From Morganella morganii (lineage in GTDB: Bacteria; Pseudomonadota; Gammaproteobacteria; Enterobacterales; Enterobacteriaceae), in contig NZ_CP066129.1 in NCBI RefSeq assembly GCF_019242955.1, positions 434,001 through 498,000 on the forward strand: a DNA stretch of 64,000 nt. Direction: 5' to 3'. The notes beneath the pieces were generated by a model. It was not told where the DNA came from. It searched no databases and worked only from the letters and a program-made list of their open reading frames with translations. The translations under genes and the position numbers were made by a program. Below are positions 53,858 through 63,543 of the stretch, in pieces. How positions within the stretch are numbered: position 1 is the first letter of the stretch; the number at the start of each line of letters is the position of its first letter.

Positions 53858-54721
53858 TCAGGTATGCTGCCGCCGGTAAGCGGTCAGAGAAACGCCGGTC
53901 TCCCGCCTGAAATAGCGGCACAGATAAGACGGATCATTAAAATGCAGCTTATCTGCGATCTGCTCCGCAGAGAGCGTGCTGTACCGCAGCAGTGTTTTGA
54001 TCTCCGGAACAACCCGGCGGTTGATCAGTGATTTGGGCGAATGATTAAAAAACGTTTTAGTCAGCTGTGACAGATAAAACGGCGTGATATTTAACTGCCG
54101 CGCATAGAACTGCACATCCCGGTGCTCCCGGCTGTGGCGGCAGATAAGCTCCCAGAACTGCCAGCACAGTGTCTCTTTTCTGCTGTATTTCTGTGTGGCG
54201 GCAAGGGCATCCGGCGGCATTCTTTCCGCTATCCGCAAAAACAGATTCTGTAAATGATTACGCTGCATGATATGCCGGTAAACCGGACTGTTGCGGGTGA
54301 TGTCACGCATTTGTGCCAGCCACATCGACAGCAGCGGTTTTTCTGCCGGTAACGGAATACAGCGCGGATATTCATGCAGAAACAGAAACAGCGGGTTAGG
54401 CAGAACATAGGCGATTTCGGCTGAAAAGGTCGCCGGGATCAGACAGTAAAATACCCGGAAACCCCGTGAGCGTTTTTTCAGCAGCGCAATCGTGTCTTCC
54501 GCCAGCACCAGAATATCCCCCGCCCTCACTGCATGAGGTTTAAAATTCAGTGTCATATTCGCGTATCCCGCCCGGCAAATCAGCAGGGCAAGATAGGCGC
54601 TGCCGAACGTCAGTGGTACTCCGCCATGATCCGCCAGTGTGCTCTCTCCTGTCAGAAGCGTGTCTGTTTCTTCTGTTAATACCGGAACCAGTTCTGTCAG
54701 TTCGCTGTCATGAGTTGTCAT
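53858..54721 (-). CDS. AraC-family transcriptional regulator, target unknown
   Basis: 287 residues. The N-terminal part resembles a cupin-like sensor domain (GSAYLALLICRAGYANMTL, HAVRAGDILVLAEDTIALL). The C-terminal 95 residues are the AraC DNA-binding domain with two helix-turn-helix units (FYARQLNITPFYLSQLTKTFF and LSAEQIADKLHFNDPSYLCRYFRRETG). Inserted between trpR and yjjX, where E. coli has nothing. The ATG at 54721 has agga eight bases before it; an ATG three codons upstream has none at a workable distance. It may control the divergent GNAT gene. Confidence 0.82.
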   Translation of the reverse strand: MTTHDSELTELVPVLTEETDTLLTGESTLADHGGVPLTFGSAYLALLICRAGYANMTLNFKPHAVRAGDILVLAEDTIALLKKRSRGFRVFYCLIPATFSAEIAYVLPNPLFLFLHEYPRCIPLPAEKPLLSMWLAQMRDITRNSPVYRHIMQRNHLQNLFLRIAERMPPDALAATQKYSRKETLCWQFWELICRHSREHRDVQFYARQLNITPFYLSQLTKTFFNHSPKSLINRRVVPEIKTLLRYSTLSAEQIADKLHFNDPSYLCRYFRRETGVSLTAYRRQHT

Positions 54722-54890
54722 TTTTGCCATCCTGAAACAGATATAAGCGAAAATTTATCACAATAGTTTTCAAAAGTACCGAAAGTGCGGAGGTTTGTTG
54801 CTTACCGGATAACCATCGTCAGTTTACACTGCCTGCCATCACAGAGAGAGCCGGTATGGCTGGATGTATAACTGAAGTAAGGTAAGCAGT

Positions 54891-55433
54891 ATGAAATTAG
54901 AAACAGAACGTATGATTTTGCGCCCGTGGGCAGAAACCGATGCCGCAGATTTATATGAAGTGGCAAAAGATGACCGTGTCGGCCCGATAGCAGGCTGGCC
55001 GCCGCACAGCTGCGTTGCGGAAAGTGCGGATATTATCCGTACCGTCTTTAACCTCGATGAGGTTTATGCCACAGAACTGAAGGATAGCGGACGGGCGGTG
55101 GGATGCATCGGGATTCTGATCGGTGAAAACAGCAACTTTGATATCAGTCAGCGGGAAGGCGAAATCGCCTACTGGATTGGTGTGCCGTACTGGGGGCAGG
55201 GGCTGATTCCGGAAGCGGTCAGAGAGGTGATGCGCCATGCATTTGAAACGCTGGAGCTGGATGCGCTGTGGTGCGGTTATTTTGAAAACAATGAACAGTC
55301 GCATCGTGCGCAGGCCAAATGCGGATTCCGTCATCATCATACGGAAGAAAATAAATTCAATCAGTTCCTGAATGATTACCGGACTGAACATATCAGCCGT
55401 ATTACACGGGAAGAGTGGCTGGCACAGCAGTAA
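54891..55433 (+). CDS. GNAT acetyltransferase, RimJ/RimL type
   Basis: 180 residues. MKLETERMILRPWAETDAADLY is the usual RimJ/RimL-like N-terminus. The acetyl-CoA motif A is degenerate but readable as GEIAYWIGVPYWGQGLIPEAV near residue 93. ALWCGYFENNEQSHRAQAKCGF supplies the final strand-helix. Likely N-acetylates an amino group of a small molecule or peptide; the substrate is not known. Divergent from the AraC regulator across 169 bp, suggesting a regulator-target pair. Confidence 0.82.
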   Translation: MKLETERMILRPWAETDAADLYEVAKDDRVGPIAGWPPHSCVAESADIIRTVFNLDEVYATELKDSGRAVGCIGILIGENSNFDISQREGEIAYWIGVPYWGQGLIPEAVREVMRHAFETLELDALWCGYFENNEQSHRAQAKCGFRHHHTEENKFNQFLNDYRTEHISRITREEWLAQQ

Positions 55434-55449
55434 CGGTGCCGGAAAGGTC

Positions 55450-55475
55450 ACCGGGCCGGTTATTACCGGTCCGGT
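55450..55475. terminator. Hairpin between the GNAT gene and yjjX (convergent)
   Basis: Near-perfect 11-bp stem accgggccggt/accggtccggt (one G-U) with a tatt loop lies between convergent genes. It lacks a T tract on the plus strand. Confidence 0.5.
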
Positions 55476-55483
55476 TATTCAGA

Positions 55484-56020
55484 TCAGGATTCTTTGGTAT
55501 TCAGGGATTTATAAATCTCATGCTGAATAGGCACCAGCGCCAGGATAATCGCCTGCTCATAGACACTGGTCCGGGTCAGCGCACCGCCGGTGAAGAAACC
55601 GATCGCCCCGCCTTTTTGTCTGATATCTTCGACCCCGGTCAGGTCAGCCATTTCATCACCCAGTTCACGGCCTTCACGGATCCCCGCAAGAATTTTTTCC
55701 GGCAGCATCAGACTGGCGGAACGGGATTCCCCGCGCAGCTGGCGGTGTTCAATCACAATCCAGGCAAATGTCATATCGCCTTCAATACCCGCCTCAACAC
55801 CAACCCAGAAATCTGCTTCCGGTCTGACCTGACGGGCGGCATTGACGCGCTGGCGGGCACCGGTACGGGTTTCAGTATTCCCGATTGGCTGTTGCGGCAC
55901 ACTGCTGTCCACATTTACATCTTCAATATCAAAATTGCCGTTACCCAGTACCACTTCAAAAGCGGAACGGATAGCCTGAATTTTGGCCGGATTAGTCGTC
56001 GCTGCGATGATATGAAACAT
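55484..56020 (-). CDS. yjjX: Inosine/xanthosine triphosphatase YjjX
   Basis: 178 residues (E. coli 170). The ITPase fold signature [15 protein letters not shown] at residue 7, the [20 protein letters not shown] segment, and [13 protein letters not shown] near 70 match YjjX. Hydrolyses ITP and XTP to keep damaged purines out of nucleic acids; also described as interacting with EF-Tu. Convergent with the GNAT gene and divergent from gpmB, as in E. coli. Confidence 0.94.
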   Translation of the reverse strand: MFHIIAATTNPAKIQAIRSAFEVVLGNGNFDIEDVNVDSSVPQQPIGNTETRTGARQRVNAARQVRPEADFWVGVEAGIEGDMTFAWIVIEHRQLRGESRSASLMLPEKILAGIREGRELGDEMADLTGVEDIRQKGGAIGFFTGGALTRTSVYEQAIILALVPIQHEIYKSLNTKES

Positions 56021-56207
56021 GATAATTAACTATCCACGTAATTTTGTTTGCCGCAGTATAGCGAATATTGACGGCTTTCCGCAGATTTTTTTAGACATGG
56101 CTGTGCAGTGAAATTGTTTCAGGGAAAAGCGTGATCCCGGGAATGTTTTTACGGTATGGTAGCGGGGTAATCAAACTTTCACACAGTAAAAGCAGAGATT
56201 GATAGTT

Positions 56208-56855
56208 ATGTCACAGGTATTTCTTGTCCGTCACGGTGAAACTGAATGGAACGTTCAGCGCCGTATCCAGGGTCATTCTGACAGTCCGTTAACCCAAAGT
56301 GGTATCGATCAGGCGAAGCAGGTTGCCGCGCGTCTGAAAAATGAAGGTATCACCCACATTATCGCCAGTGATCTGGGCCGAACACAACAGACCGCAAAAC
56401 TTATTGCGGATGCCTGCGGCTGTGAGGTGATTGCTGACCCGCGTCTGCGTGAGCTCAATATGGGCGTACTGGAAAAACGTCAGATTCATACCCTGACCGC
56501 AGAAGAAGAGAGCTGGCGTAAAAGTCTGCTTAACGGTGCGGAAGACGGGCGTATTCCGGAAGGTGAGTCTCTCGCAGAGCTGGAAAGCCGGATGCGGGCG
56601 GCGCTGGAAAGTACGCTGGATCTGCCGGAAGGCAGTAAAGTCCTGCTGGTCAGTCACGGTATTGCGCTGGGATGCCTGATTGGCTCTGTGCTCGGGTTGC
56701 CGGCTTATGCGGAACGCCGCCTGCGTCTGCGTAACTGCTCATTATCCGTTCTGGAATATCAGGAAAGCCCGTGGCTGGCGGATGGCTGGGTGGTTGAAAC
56801 GGCCGGTGATACGACTCATCTGAGCCTGCCGTCGCTGGATGAAGTGCAGCGCTGA
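56208..56855 (+). CDS. gpmB: Phosphatase of the phosphoglycerate mutase family, GpmB/YtjC
   Basis: 215 residues, the same as E. coli. Histidine-phosphatase motif LVRHGETEWN (catalytic His near residue 9), RTQQTAKL and LLVSHGIALG near residue 150 (second His). Despite the name, GpmB proteins are often phosphatases with little mutase activity. The ATG at 56208 aligns with E. coli MLQVYLVRHGET; an upstream start adds three residues. Confidence 0.92.
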   Translation: MSQVFLVRHGETEWNVQRRIQGHSDSPLTQSGIDQAKQVAARLKNEGITHIIASDLGRTQQTAKLIADACGCEVIADPRLRELNMGVLEKRQIHTLTAEEESWRKSLLNGAEDGRIPEGESLAELESRMRAALESTLDLPEGSKVLLVSHGIALGCLIGSVLGLPAYAERRLRLRNCSLSVLEYQESPWLADGWVVETAGDTTHLSLPSLDEVQR

Positions 56856-56873
56856 GTGATTCGGTGATATCAG

Positions 56874-56915
56874 ACACCGCCGGGTGAACAAGACACCACC
56901 GGCGGCGGTGTTTGT
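56874..56915. terminator. Bidirectional hairpin between gpmB and rob
   Basis: A perfect 9-bp stem acaccgccg/cggcggtgt with a 20-nt loop lies between convergent genes, followed by ttgttctg. Confidence 0.55.
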
Positions 56916-56928
56916 TCTGCGGGAGTCG

Positions 56929-57849
56929 TTACTGCGGGTCACGTCTGACTGGAATATAGTATTTAAATTCCTCGATATGATGGCGCGGATCGGATTCATC
57001 CACATCCGCCACATCCGGATAGCGGATGTCAGTCCCTTTTCTCAGCTTATAACGCTCAATATCGTAGCCGCGGCGGCGGGTGATGCCCAGGTGCGGTACA
57101 CACTGACCGTAAATGGTGAACAGAAATTCCTGCATCGCCCCGCGGTAAGGAACGCCATTGAAGGTAAAGCAGAGATATTCCCCGGCCGGCATTTCCATTT
57201 CCCTGACATTTTCCTCTGTGGTGAACGCGGCAAACTCGCTCTCAACAGCGGTGGTATAAGTAACCGTCTGCTCATCTTCCTTATCCGGATTGCGCGTTGT
57301 GCTGTACAGCCCGTAAACATAATCCGGAATGGTTTTCGCCACGGAAATATGATGCAGCCAGAATTCCTGACGCATATGCGTACAGGCGGTTGCCCAGTCC
57401 TCCAGACGGTGTGAACAACTGTGTTCAATTCCGGTTACGGTACGCGCCGGCAGTGTGACAAACTCGTGTTCAGGCAGTGGTGTGTCATCCAGCCGGATGG
57501 CAGAGCAAATACCGTCAGAGCACCATTCGTCAAGACGGCGGTACAGTGCCGGTGTTTTATTAAACTGTTTCTTGAATGCGCGGGTAAAGGTTTGCTGAGA
57601 GTCAAAACGATACTGTAATGCAATATCTAAAATAGGACGGGCTGTCAGCCGCAGCGCAATGGCTGCGCGTGACAACCGGCGGGCACGGATGTATGCGCCG
57701 ATGGCCTCACCGGTGACGTCCTTGAACATACGTTGTAAATGCCACTTGGAGTAGCCTGCCTTCGCAGCGACGTTATCGAGGGAAAGTGGCTGATCTAAAT
57801 GCTCATCTAACCAACGGAGTAAATCGCGAATGATGCTGGTCTGATCCAT
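56929..57849 (-). CDS. rob: Right-origin-binding transcriptional activator Rob
   Basis: 306 residues (E. coli 289), AraC/XylS family. The N-terminal double helix-turn-helix (LSLDNVAAKAGYSKWHLQRMFK and ILDIALQYRFDSQQTFTRAFKKQF) is nearly identical to Rob, SoxS and MarA. The C-terminal GyrI-like ligand-binding domain follows. Rob activates the mar/sox/rob regulon, including efflux and oxidative defence, and is sequestered until ligands such as bile salts bind. Gene order gpmB-rob-creA is conserved. Confidence 0.95.
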   Translation of the reverse strand: MDQTSIIRDLLRWLDEHLDQPLSLDNVAAKAGYSKWHLQRMFKDVTGEAIGAYIRARRLSRAAIALRLTARPILDIALQYRFDSQQTFTRAFKKQFNKTPALYRRLDEWCSDGICSAIRLDDTPLPEHEFVTLPARTVTGIEHSCSHRLEDWATACTHMRQEFWLHHISVAKTIPDYVYGLYSTTRNPDKEDEQTVTYTTAVESEFAAFTTEENVREMEMPAGEYLCFTFNGVPYRGAMQEFLFTIYGQCVPHLGITRRRGYDIERYKLRKGTDIRYPDVADVDESDPRHHIEEFKYYIPVRRDPQ

Positions 57850-58060
57850 ACATCTCCCTTATTGGATTGATGAAGTTCTGAAAGAGATATAACGAATTTA
57901 TATTCTAACTTGAGTGATTATCAACGAGATAATCATTTACCAATTCTTACTTTTGGCCGGAAAAAATGTTTTAAGAACAGGGCGACTATCATAAACTGGT
58001 AACATGGATTATCTTTAAAATCATACAATTTTCAAATGATTTTCTTGGGCTATTAAGATT

Positions 58061-58552
58061 ATGAATCAGACTCGCCAGTCTATACTGGGAATTATTACAG
58101 CTATTTCATTGAGTTCGTTATCCTTTTTGAGCCATGCTGAAGAAGTCGGCTCTGTGGATACCGTATTCAAAATTTTGGGGCCGGACCACAAAATTGTGGT
58201 GGAAGCCTTTGATGATCCTGATGTGGAAAATGTTACCTGTTATCTGAGCCGGGCAAAAACCGGCGGGATAAAAGGCGGGCTTGGTCTGGCGGAAGATACC
58301 TCTGATGCCGCGATTTCCTGTCAGCAGGTCGGTCCGGTCACGGTCAGTGACAAAGTGAAAAAAGGCCGCAAAGATAAAGGTCAGGTGGTATTCCAGAAAC
58401 GGACATCTATGGTATTCAAGAAGTTACAGGTGGTTCGTTTCTATGACGAGAAACGTCACGCGCTGATTTATCTGACCTATTCAGATAAAGTGGTCGACGG
58501 TTCACCGAAGAATGCCCTGAGTGCGGTCCCGATTATGCCGTGGACAAAGTAA
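58061..58552 (+). CDS. creA: CreA family periplasmic protein
   Basis: 163 residues (E. coli 157). Signal peptide ([19 protein letters not shown], cleavage after residue 26). The CreA body has [23 protein letters not shown] and [12 protein letters not shown], with two conserved Cys. Function unknown. In E. coli creBCD follow; here arcA comes next, so the CreBC two-component system and CreD are absent from this locus. Confidence 0.94.
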   Translation: MNQTRQSILGIITAISLSSLSFLSHAEEVGSVDTVFKILGPDHKIVVEAFDDPDVENVTCYLSRAKTGGIKGGLGLAEDTSDAAISCQQVGPVTVSDKVKKGRKDKGQVVFQKRTSMVFKKLQVVRFYDEKRHALIYLTYSDKVVDGSPKNALSAVPIMPWTK

Positions 58553-58567
58553 GCGGATAGCAGGATC

Positions 58568-58600
58568 AAAAAATCCCCGGTGACGCTGAGCGGCACCGGG
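58568..58600 (-). terminator. Terminator of arcA
   Basis: Stem cccggtg/caccggg. On the minus strand it is followed by a run of T residues (attttttg). It sits 30 bp past the arcA stop. Confidence 0.78.
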
Positions 58601-58630
58601 AATATCGTATAATGTTACCGCAGCGGAAGA

Positions 58631-59347
58631 TTACTCTTCGAGGTCGCCGCAGAACCGGTAACCTTCGCCGTGAATGGTGGCGATGATTTCCGGGGTATCC
58701 GGTGTGGACTCGAAATGCTTGCGGATACGGCGGATGGTGACATCCACAGTACGGTCATGCGGTTTCAGTTCACGGCCGGTCATTTTCTTCAGCAGTTCAG
58801 CACGGGTCTGAATCTTGCCCGGATTCTCACAGAAATGCAGCATTGCACGGAATTCACTGCGCGGCAGTTTGTACTGCTCGCCGGTTGGTCCGATTAATGA
58901 GCGGCTGTTGATATCCAGTTCCCAGCCGTTGAACTTGTAACTTTCCACACTGCGGCGCTCTTCGCTGCCACCGGCCAGATTCATGGTCCGTGACAGTAAG
59001 TTACGCGCGCGGATAGTCAGTTCACGCGGGTTAAACGGCTTGGTGATATAGTCATCAGCACCGATTTCCAGACCGAGGATTTTATCTACTTCATTATCAC
59101 GGCCGGTTAAGAACATCAGTGCCACATTTGCCTGTTCGCGGAGCTCACGCGCCAGCAACAGACCATTTTTTCCCGGGAGGTTGATGTCCATGATAACCAA
59201 ATTGATATCATGGTCTGACAGTACGTTATGCATCTCTGCACCGTCAGTGGCTTCATGTACCACGTAACCCTCTGCTTCAAAAATACTTTTCAGGGTGTTA
59301 CGTGTGACGATCTCATCTTCAACAATTAAAATATGCGGGGTTTGCAT
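58631..59347 (-). CDS. arcA: Response regulator ArcA (aerobic respiration control)
   Basis: 238 residues, same as E. coli. Receiver domain with phospho-acceptor Asp in [13 protein letters not shown] (about residue 54), acidic pocket VEDE at 9-12 and conserved Lys in YITKPF. The C-terminal OmpR-type winged helix has [17 protein letters not shown]. Phosphorylated by ArcB under low oxygen, it represses aerobic metabolism genes. It has a long upstream region with an FNR box, as in E. coli. Confidence 0.97.
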   Translation of the reverse strand: MQTPHILIVEDEIVTRNTLKSIFEAEGYVVHEATDGAEMHNVLSDHDINLVIMDINLPGKNGLLLARELREQANVALMFLTGRDNEVDKILGLEIGADDYITKPFNPRELTIRARNLLSRTMNLAGGSEERRSVESYKFNGWELDINSRSLIGPTGEQYKLPRSEFRAMLHFCENPGKIQTRAELLKKMTGRELKPHDRTVDVTIRRIRKHFESTPDTPEIIATIHGEGYRFCGDLEE

Positions 59348-59980
59348 AGTCGCTACCTAAATTACTTAGAATAATAAGAAATCTGATTATCTGTCCGTGT
59401 AACCTGTACCGGTATCGTTGTGGTTATGTCCGGTACATCACCACGAACAGAAAAAAATCTTGTTCAGACCGCATTTTAACAATCACTCAATTCAAAAAGT
59501 AAAGAATTGAAACGATTCGTACCAATATTAGTCTATTAACACCAATATAACAGCAACCCAATCATTTACCATCCGGAAATCTAACCTTTGTTGATACATA
59601 TCAAAATCAATTGTAGCACGTTAACACTATTTTCAATTGTTAATTGCGGGTTTTAATGATTGTCAAATAAATAGAGCTACAATGTTAAGCATTATATCTG
59701 ACTTGTCTGATTATTGTACATTTTTTTGCCGGATAAACCGCGAAAAACGTAACTTGCACGATAAAAGTGAAAAAATACAGAAATTCAGGGTTCTGTAAAA
59801 TTAAATGCCGGTTGATGATGCGATACCTGCGTTAATTTACCGTCATTTCTTTTTATTCTGATATGTGATCAGCTTCAAACTGTCTGATTCTGACGGCAAA
59901 TATGAAGAATAATTTGACATCACACTGCCTTTCCTTTAACCGTAATAGGGTTAACCAGATAAATGACAGACAGGAACTCC
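59348..59980. other. Long regulatory region between arcA and the thr operon
   Basis: 630 bp of AT-rich DNA with no credible gene; the E. coli genes of this interval (yjjY, yjtD) are absent. It should hold several arcA promoters (minus strand) and the thr promoter (plus strand). Apart from the FNR box, runs such as ttgttaat and gttaac resemble half-sites for ArcA, but these are too common in AT-rich DNA to rely on. Confidence 0.5.
59591..59604. promoter_or_regulatory. Perfect FNR box upstream of arcA
   Basis: ttgat-acat-atcaa matches the FNR consensus TTGAT-N4-ATCAA exactly. It lies about 245 bp upstream of the arcA start. In E. coli arcA is activated by FNR from a distal promoter, so the same logic is likely here. 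Confidence 0.8.
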
Positions 59981-60052
59981 ATGCGTAATCACAGCCTGAC
60001 CATGATTATTATTACGACCACCACCACCATTACCACCGGCGGTGCGGGCTGA
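59981..60052 (+). CDS. thrL: thr operon leader peptide ThrL
   Basis: 23 codons with eight Thr and four Ile, concentrated in ITTTTTITT. Preceded by caggaact and followed by an attenuator. Stalling at Thr/Ile codons when charged tRNAs are scarce prevents the terminator and lets thrABC be transcribed. Longer than E. coli ThrL (21 residues) but with the same design and the same Gly-Ala-Gly end. Confidence 0.95.
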   Translation: MRNHSLTMIIITTTTTITTGGAG

Positions 60053-60075
60053 CGCATATCTGAAATCACGAAAAA

Positions 60076-60109
60076 AGCCCGCACAATTGACTGTGCGGGC
60101 TTTTTTTTT
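60076..60109 (+). terminator. thr operon attenuator
   Basis: A perfect 10-bp stem agcccgcaca/tgtgcgggct with a 6-nt loop is followed by nine T residues, 23 bp after thrL and 30 bp before thrA. Confidence 0.95.
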
Positions 60110-60138
60110 GGACTAAAAATGGCAGGAGCAGGTAACAC

Positions 60139-62598
60139 ATGCGTGTACTTAAATTTGGCGGAACATCCGTGGCAAACGCGGATCGCATACTGAACATCGC
60201 AGGAATCGCAGAGAAAAAACTCGCGCAGGGACAGCTCGCTATGGTGCTTTCGGCACCGGCGAAAATCACTAATTACTTAGTGGCGATGGTGGAGCAGACC
60301 GTCAGCGGGCAGGAAGCAAACACATTGGTACACGATGCCGCAGCTGTTCTCGGGGCGATTCTGGACGGGTTGCGTGATGCCGTGCCGGGCTTTGAATATG
60401 ACCGGCTGAAGCACGAAACAGAGCAGGAAATCAGCCGGATACGTCAGGTTCTGCACGGCGTGTCATTGCTGGGGCAGTGTCCGGACAGCATCAATGCCAA
60501 TATGATCAGCTGCGGTGAACGTTTTTCCATTGCCGTGATGGCATCACTGCTGAAAGCCCGCGGTCATAAGGTTACGGTGATTGATCCGGTGGTGAATCTG
60601 CTGGCGGTCGGCGGTTATCTGGAATCCACTGTTGATATCCATGAATCAACAAAACGTATTTCCGCACTGAATATTCCGTCGGATCACATCATTCTGATGG
60701 CAGGATTCACAGCCGGTAATGAAAACGGCGAACTGGTGGTGCTGGGGCGTAACGGTTCCGACTATTCCGCCGCGGTGCTGGCTGCCTGTCTGCGCGCCTC
60801 CTGTTGTGAGATCTGGACTGACGTGGACGGTGTGTATACCTGCGATCCGCGTTTTGTGCCGGATGCCCGTCTGCTGAAAGGCATGTCGTATCAGGAAGCG
60901 ATGGAGCTTTCTTATTTCGGGGCAAAAGTCCTGCATCCGCGCACTATCGCGCCGATTGCGCAGTTCCAGATCCCGTGCCTGATTAAAAACACGCTCAATC
61001 CGGATGCGCCGGGCACATTAATCGGTGACGGCCAGCGTGACGACAGCCTGCCGGTGAAGGGGATCACCAACCTGAATAACATGGCGATGTTTAACGTCTC
61101 CGGGCCGGGAATGAAAGGAATGGTCGGGATGGCGGCACGGGTGTTTACCGTGATGTCCCGCCGTAATATTTCCATCGTGCTGATTACACAGTCATCTTCC
61201 GAATACAGCATCAGTTTTTGTGTGGCGCAGAAAGACAAGGCACGTACTCAGCAGGCGCTGGAAGAGGAGTTTTATCTGGAGCTGAAAGAGGGCGTACTCG
61301 ACCCGCTGGATGTGCTGGATAACCTGGCTATTGTCTCCGTGGTCGGGGATGGTATGCGGACACTCAAAGGGATTTCCGCCCGGTTCTTCTCGGCACTGAC
61401 CCGCGCCAATATCAATATCATTGCTATCGCACAGGGCTCGTCCGAACGCTCAATCTCTGCGGTGGTGGATAATGATCTTGCCGCTGCCGGAGTCCGCCTG
61501 TGCCACCAGATGCTGTTTAACACCGATCGCATTGTGGAAGTGTTTGTGGTGGGGACCGGCGGGGTCGGCAGTGCGCTGCTGGAACAAATCCATCGTCAGC
61601 AGGCACGGCTGAAAGCCAGAAACATCGATCTGCGGGTCTGCGGTATCGCCAACTCCAAAGCGATGCTGACCAATATGCGCGGCATTGATTTACAGGACTG
61701 GCGTCAGTCGCTGTCGCAGGCCAAAGAGCCGTTCAGTCTCAGCCGTCTGATCCGTCTGGAAAAAGAATATCACTTCCTCAATCCGGTGATTGTCGATTGT
61801 ACCTCGAATGAGGAAATCGCCCTGCAATATGCGGATTTCCTGAAAGACGGTTTCAACGTGGTGACGCCGAATAAAAAAGCTAACACGCTGTCCATGGATT
61901 ATTACCATGAACTGCGCCGTGCGGCGGCATCCTCAAAACGTCAGTTCCGTTATGACACCAACGTCGGTGCCGGGCTGCCGGTGATTGAAAACCTGCAAAA
62001 TCTGCTCAATGCAGGGGATGAACTGGTGCAGTTCAGCGGCATTCTGTCCGGCTCGCTCTCCTTTATTTTCGGCATGCTGGATGAGGGGATGTCACTGTCT
62101 GAGGCAACTGCGGCGGCTAAAGCCAAAGGCTTTACCGAACCGGACCCGCGTGATGATCTTTCCGGGATGGATGTGGCACGTAAGCTGCTGATCCTCGCCC
62201 GTGAAGCGGGACTCTCTCTTGAGCTGGCGGATATTGAGGTGGATTCTGTGCTGCCGCCGGATTTTGATGCCTCCGGGGATGTGAACACCTTTATGGCGAA
62301 TCTGCCGTCACTGGATGCGGCCTTTGCTGCGCGTGTGGCGAAAGCCGCAGAAGCAGGGCGCGTTTTACGCTATGTTGGCATTATCGATCACGGCCGCTGT
62401 CAGGTGAAAATCACGGAAGCAGACGGCAATGATCCGCTGTATAAAGTGAAAAACGGCGAAAACGCCCTGGCGTTTTATACCCGCTACTATCAGCCAATCC
62501 CGCTGGTACTGCGCGGTTACGGCGCGGGGAATGATGTGACAGCGGCAGGGGTGTTTGCGGACGTGCTGCGGACAATGTCATGGAAACTGGGAGTGTAA
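60139..62598 (+). CDS. thrA: Bifunctional aspartokinase I / homoserine dehydrogenase I ThrA
   Basis: 819 residues (E. coli 820). Kinase motif [10 protein letters not shown] at residue 4 and ACT domains around residues 320-460 ([23 protein letters not shown]) for threonine feedback. The NAD(P)-binding [16 protein letters not shown] at residue 470 opens the dehydrogenase half, with NKKAN, the NVGAGLPVI stretch and [18 protein letters not shown] near the end. Catalyses the first and third steps from aspartate to threonine. Translation of thrB starts 3 bp after its stop. Confidence 0.98.
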   Translation: MRVLKFGGTSVANADRILNIAGIAEKKLAQGQLAMVLSAPAKITNYLVAMVEQTVSGQEANTLVHDAAAVLGAILDGLRDAVPGFEYDRLKHETEQEISRIRQVLHGVSLLGQCPDSINANMISCGERFSIAVMASLLKARGHKVTVIDPVVNLLAVGGYLESTVDIHESTKRISALNIPSDHIILMAGFTAGNENGELVVLGRNGSDYSAAVLAACLRASCCEIWTDVDGVYTCDPRFVPDARLLKGMSYQEAMELSYFGAKVLHPRTIAPIAQFQIPCLIKNTLNPDAPGTLIGDGQRDDSLPVKGITNLNNMAMFNVSGPGMKGMVGMAARVFTVMSRRNISIVLITQSSSEYSISFCVAQKDKARTQQALEEEFYLELKEGVLDPLDVLDNLAIVSVVGDGMRTLKGISARFFSALTRANINIIAIAQGSSERSISAVVDNDLAAAGVRLCHQMLFNTDRIVEVFVVGTGGVGSALLEQIHRQQARLKARNIDLRVCGIANSKAMLTNMRGIDLQDWRQSLSQAKEPFSLSRLIRLEKEYHFLNPVIVDCTSNEEIALQYADFLKDGFNVVTPNKKANTLSMDYYHELRRAAASSKRQFRYDTNVGAGLPVIENLQNLLNAGDELVQFSGILSGSLSFIFGMLDEGMSLSEATAAAKAKGFTEPDPRDDLSGMDVARKLLILAREAGLSLELADIEVDSVLPPDFDASGDVNTFMANLPSLDAAFAARVAKAAEAGRVLRYVGIIDHGRCQVKITEADGNDPLYKVKNGENALAFYTRYYQPIPLVLRGYGAGNDVTAAGVFADVLRTMSWKLGV

Positions 62599-62601
62599 AA
62601 C

Positions 62602-63534
62602 GTGATAAAAATTTATGCACCGGCGTCAATCGGGAATGTAAGTGTGGGGTTCGATGTGCTGGGTGCGGCAGTGTCTCCGGTCAGCGGGGCGCTGCTTGGT
62701 GACTGTGTGTCCATCGCGAAAGCAGAGACGTTTTCACTCAGAAACAGCGGTCATTTTGCCGGTAAACTGCCGGTGAATCCGAAGCACAATATTGTATATC
62801 AGTGCCATGAGCGGTTCAGTGAGATCATTAATGACGATCTGCCGGTCGCCATGGTGCTGGAGAAAAATATGCCGGTGGGGTCAGGATTAGGTTCCAGCGC
62901 CTGCTCGGTGGTGGCCGCTCTTGTGGCACTGAATGAATACACCGGCAGGCCGCTGGATGAGATGTCACTGCTGCGCCTGATGGGTGAGATGGAAGGGCGT
63001 ATCTCCGGCAGTGTGCATTATGACAATGTCGCACCTTGTTTCCTGGGCGGATTACAGCTCAATATTGAAACCGGCGACAGCGTCAGCCAGACGGTACCGG
63101 GCTTTGAACACTGGTACTGGGTGATGGCGTATCCGGGCATTAAAGTCTCCACGGCGCAGGCACGGGCGATTTTACCGGCCACCTATTCACGGGCGGATAT
63201 TGTCAGTCACGGGCGCAACCTGGCCGGATTTATCCACGCCTGCCACACCGGACAGGCCGATCTGGCCGCCGCCATGATCCGCGATGTGGTGGCGGAGCCG
63301 TACCGCCGTGAATTGCTGCCGAATTTTGATGCTGTCCGTGAGCAGGTACTTGCCCGCGGCGCGAAGGCATGCGGTATCTCCGGCTCCGGGCCGACGCTGT
63401 TTGCGGTCTGCGATAGTAAATCAGCGGCAGAGCAGGCAGCGGATGTCTTCAACACACAGTATTTGCAGAACAGCGAAGGGTTTGTCCATCTGTGCCGTCT
63501 CGATCTCAAAGGCGCACGTCAGATAAGTGCATAA
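62602..63534 (+). CDS. thrB: Homoserine kinase ThrB
   Basis: 310 residues, the same as E. coli. GHMP-kinase motif [18 protein letters not shown] near residue 91 binds ATP phosphates, the N-terminal [15 protein letters not shown] positions substrate, and [12 protein letters not shown] is motif 3. Starts with GTG at 62602. Third gene of thrLABC; forms O-phosphohomoserine for ThrC. Confidence 0.97.
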   Translation: MIKIYAPASIGNVSVGFDVLGAAVSPVSGALLGDCVSIAKAETFSLRNSGHFAGKLPVNPKHNIVYQCHERFSEIINDDLPVAMVLEKNMPVGSGLGSSACSVVAALVALNEYTGRPLDEMSLLRLMGEMEGRISGSVHYDNVAPCFLGGLQLNIETGDSVSQTVPGFEHWYWVMAYPGIKVSTAQARAILPATYSRADIVSHGRNLAGFIHACHTGQADLAAAMIRDVVAEPYRRELLPNFDAVREQVLARGAKACGISGSGPTLFAVCDSKSAAEQAADVFNTQYLQNSEGFVHLCRLDLKGARQISA

Positions 63535-63543
63535 AGGTAAAAA

